Shown piece after piece: positions 60,701 to 64,000 of a stretch of 64,000 nt of DNA. Each line of letters opens with the position of its first letter. Positions within the stretch are counted from its first letter, which is position 1. The position numbers and the translations under genes were made by a program. A model generated the notes under the pieces. That model saw nothing but the letters and a program-made list of their open reading frames with translations. It searched no databases and was not told the origin of the DNA. The stretch covers positions 9,329,410 through 9,393,409 of the forward strand of contig BSYO01000004.1 of assembly GCA_033239525.1 (NCBI GenBank), written 5' to 3'. The stretch is from Nepenthes gracilis. Taxonomy: Eukaryota > Streptophyta > Magnoliopsida > Caryophyllales > Nepenthaceae.

Positions 60701-62733
60701 TTAATTAATCACGATTATAATAAAATTGAACTTAAACCTTATAAAATCATAATTTTTGTATTATAAAAATTATATTGCTAGTTGAAATAGCTATCTCGTA
60801 AGCAAATCAAACACATAAATATATTTTCGTTATATTCACAATAATCTTTAACCATAAGTAATATTTAATCAATCCCAAACCTCATTCTCATCCACTAACT
60901 AGACATACCGTTACTCTATTAAAAAATAATTAGTGCTAATCAGTTAATTTGTTTTCATTTGAGAAGATGGGAGAGTGATTAGCGGAGATTGCCGGCGTTA
61001 ATCCAAAGTAGATGACAACGGATGAAACATTCTACAGATGAATATGGATTGTGAGATTATCCAAGAGTCACTTATAAGATTATTAATTATATCCCCCAAA
61101 ATGATTATCTAATATTAATTTGCCCTTAATCTAATTCTTAATCATACTTTGAAATATTGTGAGTATTTTTCTTAAAAGAGACATTGCATGGAATCATCTT
61201 TATTTGTTTATTTTTTGTCTCTTCACTACACAAGCAATGGTACGTCAAACTTCACCCCATAACAAATATTGGATTGTTAATTAGCATATGATTTGATAAG
61301 GAATTTTTGTATGCAATATTTCTTAATTTTTTAAAGTTTGATAAAATGGTATATTCACTCGTATCTAAATTATCGGTCACTTTAACCTAAGTAAGTTATA
61401 AATAAATTTAAAGCTTACTTATAGAAAAATTTTTGTTATAAGAACAGGTAAAGTGGCACATAATTTCACCATTTTTTCGGCATCGAGGCATTCTACCGGT
61501 ATCAGTGGATAGCTTCTAAGCCGTAAATTAGAAGGCATATTTTCGTTTTTCCCCTTATCCCTCTGTTTTGTTTCTGGTTTTTGCTCTTTTTTTTATTTTT
61601 TTGGTTTTTATAATTATTTGAGATGAATCTTATTGATGAAAGTCTTGTCATAATTGGAAGATTATACCCATTTTTATGGGATTTTTTTAAAATTTTATTG
61701 TACACCAAATTTAATAATTAATATAATTATTTACTTACTAAAACAATAACTGATCACTAGACAATACTTTTAATATTTAAATTCATAATAATTAAACAAT
61801 TTATAAGAAGTGGGTAAGCACGAGTTTTGGATTGGTACATTTTTTCATAACTTTATCTTTTAATTTCATAAGATAGAGTTTGATTCGGTCTTTAGACTTT
61901 ATAAAGAAGCAATTCAATTCAACTAAGATTAAACTATCATTATTTTCATCCGACGAAGTTAAAACAAACTTAAAATATTAATCCTAAAGCCTATGTATAA
62001 ACATTACATTTATGTACCTAAAAGTCTCTACTATCTTGCTCAAAGAAGGGAGGATGGCAAGGCTTGCACAAATTTGTCATTAAATTAAAGCAAACATCTT
62101 AAAAGGTCGTCAACTACCTCTACACCAATAAATATAAGTAAATCAATGCTATGCTATGCTAGAAGTCGTTCAGTATCGCTAATACAAAATAAATTTATCG
62201 TGTTGTACTTAATACTTCTATATGAAAGGAGATATAAGAGTCCTTTTATTTTAGAATTTTTTTATATTTTTATTTTAATTAAATTTATTATATAAATTAA
62301 ATACCTATAAATAAAAAATTTGACAGCTTAGCTGCTAAAATAAATGAAAAGCTGTCAAGATTGTCAACAAAAGTGAAGAAAAAATTGAGCATCCTACTAA
62401 GATAGAGATAGACCTATCAGGGGACTTGACCCCACCCCCAGAGTTTGCGATCTTAGTAGTATTTATACAACTAGACCAATCTATATTATTTTAAATGATT
62501 TAAATTGTTCCATGCTAATAAAAAGAGTGGTTTTCATCATGAAAGCTTTTGTTATGTGCCTTCCAAATATTAGTAGTTGAACTGGGTGCTATTATAAATA
62601 TAATATTTTCATATTCTTTATTGTAAAAAATTATTTTGATAAATTTGATCAATAAAATTATATGATGTATCTAACTTATTTTAATATGTTTTATAATTTT
62701 AGTAGTAAATTATTAAAATATAATAATAAATAT
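60701..62733. other. AT-rich intergenic DNA, no gene seen
   Basis: Only short low-complexity frames. Nothing assigned. Confidence 0.55.
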
Positions 62734-63587
62734 TATTGAGTTCCGTGTCGACGTAGCCCATGGGACGTGATGCCCAAACTAGAAGGAAATGGCTCTGATG
62801 GTTGAATCAGCCCAAGAGCAAGGAAATCCCACGTGACGGCCCGACACGCCCAGCTAATCAATGTCACCTGCAACTCGTCGATACAACGGCAGGAAGCACA
62901 AGGGAGTGAGCCAATGAGGAGAAGGCCAGTGCAGCCCACCGCAACTAGCTCCACTCTCCACAATTCTCCAGCCAATCCCAGCGTGAAAGGTAGATTAGGC
63001 GTGATCTGCGAGGTACAATGGTCTTCATGCCACCATAAGGCGACAACAGATACGTCGGCAACTATCATTGAGTAACGGACAATGAATTCTTACAACAAGG
63101 ATTCTCGGGCCCAAAGCCCCCAACCAGGGGGCCAATAAACTCCCTCTCCTTCTACAGGGGAATGGATTGGATCCTGGATAATTAACTTTACGTCACGCGA
63201 GTTGAACTCTAAAATCATCTTTGAAATTCCACCTTTTCAGGCAACGAAAGTTAGTCACCCTCTACAGTGCGCTCAGGAAGTCGCGCCTTCCACTAAACGC
63301 TCATCAATCTCTCACCCTTACATTGCACACTCCACCACATGCTATGCATATTCCGGTGCGCCTTTATGCCCGCACCCACTTTTCGTTTATTGCAAGAGGT
63401 AACTGACTTGGGCGTCGGAATGCTTTCGGTGAAAAAAGTTTACCGGCCTCTAACCCTTATTTATAATTTGTGTTGTGCAGATTTCAGATTTATAGAGATA
63501 GGGATTGGACTCGCTCGAAATTTATTCCAGATCAAAATTTCGGAGGCTCTCTAATCTGTATGACAACTCAAAATTTGGGGCACAACA
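62734..63587 (+). repeat. Degenerate solo LTR related to 35149-36151
   Basis: Starts TATTGAGTTCCGTG (TGTTGGGTCCCATG in the other copy) and ends GGGGCACAACA. Shared words run through the 3' third (TTTTCGTTTATTGC, GACTTGGGCGTCGG, GTGTTGTG, GGAGGCTCTCTAATCTGTA). Flanking 5-mers AATAT and ATTAT differ at one base, a plausible old target duplication. About 150 bp shorter than the other copy. Confidence 0.65.
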
Positions 63588-64000
63588 ATTATTATAAGTA
63601 ACAGATAATGATAAAAATAAAATAATTCTAATATGACTTATTTTATAGAGTACTATTATTATCAATTATATATAAAACAGTACCATCAATTTCCAACTGT
63701 TTCTCACTCACTTTATCATTTACAATTATTAAATTACGAAATAGCCCATTGATCTGTCAAATTTGGGTGGGGTCTACAAGGCTTAAGGCGGTGTGCAATC
63801 AGGTACTGAATTTGACATTGATGTAACAACATTACTTGTGAATTGTCATTTATCCAACCGTGGTGCAACTTATTTTATTGTACTAAAGTTTCTATCTTAT
63901 TAGAATGAGTTCTTTTATTATGCAGATAAAATGCTCATATCAACATTCAGATAAATATAAAGATTTTAGGTTGCACAATATATCTTATGTTAATTCTATT
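63588..64000. other. Intergenic DNA to the window end
   Basis: AT-rich; nothing recognised. Confidence 0.5.

Overview
This is a stretch of plant nuclear genome, almost certainly from a eudicot. It is AT-rich, its one clear gene has many GT-AG introns, and it carries plant-type LTR retrotransposons and LINEs. There are no bacterial features, CRISPR arrays, rRNA genes or tRNA genes that I can support.

The one gene I can reconstruct completely is on the minus strand at 7357-15257. It is a 14-exon AUXIN RESPONSE FACTOR whose 900-residue product reads as the ARF5/MONOPTEROS orthologue: B3 DNA-binding domain, ARF ancillary domain, long activating middle region and C-terminal PB1 domain. All 13 introns are GT-AG and the phases close exactly. 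Its putative 5' leader (15258 upward) holds at least six small upstream ORFs. Retention of the 203-bp intron before the PB1 exons would give an activator without PB1.

Most other recognisable sequence is dead or non-autonomous retroelement. Positions 1-4165 are the 5' half of a decayed Ty3/gypsy element on the minus strand (LTR, primer-binding site, gag, protease end and RT). About 4600-7050, directly behind the ARF5 3' end, is a degenerate RTE-type LINE (endonuclease and RT) on the minus strand. About 25060-26650 is a degenerate L1-type LINE RT on the plus strand, cut off by an LTR-like repeat starting TGTCACG at 26654. That repeat is itself interrupted by a solo LTR (27641-28634) of the same family as the LTR at 3169-4165. 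Solo LTRs of another family lie at 35149-36151 and about 62734-63587. A structurally complete LTR element occupies 52092-58350, with LTRs of 1127 and 1083 bp and a perfect 5-bp target duplication (ATTTG). It has no pol, only gag remnants on the element strand plus a decayed antisense ORF with its own TATA-like box, so it is a non-autonomous element with an antisense gene.

Between 38830 and 43500 there are signs of a transcription unit I cannot identify (three site II motifs and a telo-box), followed by copia-type LTR sequence with a tRNA-Met primer site. The rest (16.2-22.7, 30.7-35.1, 36.2-38.8, 41.5-46.5, 47.6-52.1 and 60.7-62.7 kb) is AT-rich intergenic DNA with microsatellites and no gene I can support. 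I see no wholly new system. The points most worth following are the uORF-rich ARF5 leader, the intron-retention isoform and the antisense ORF of the non-autonomous element.
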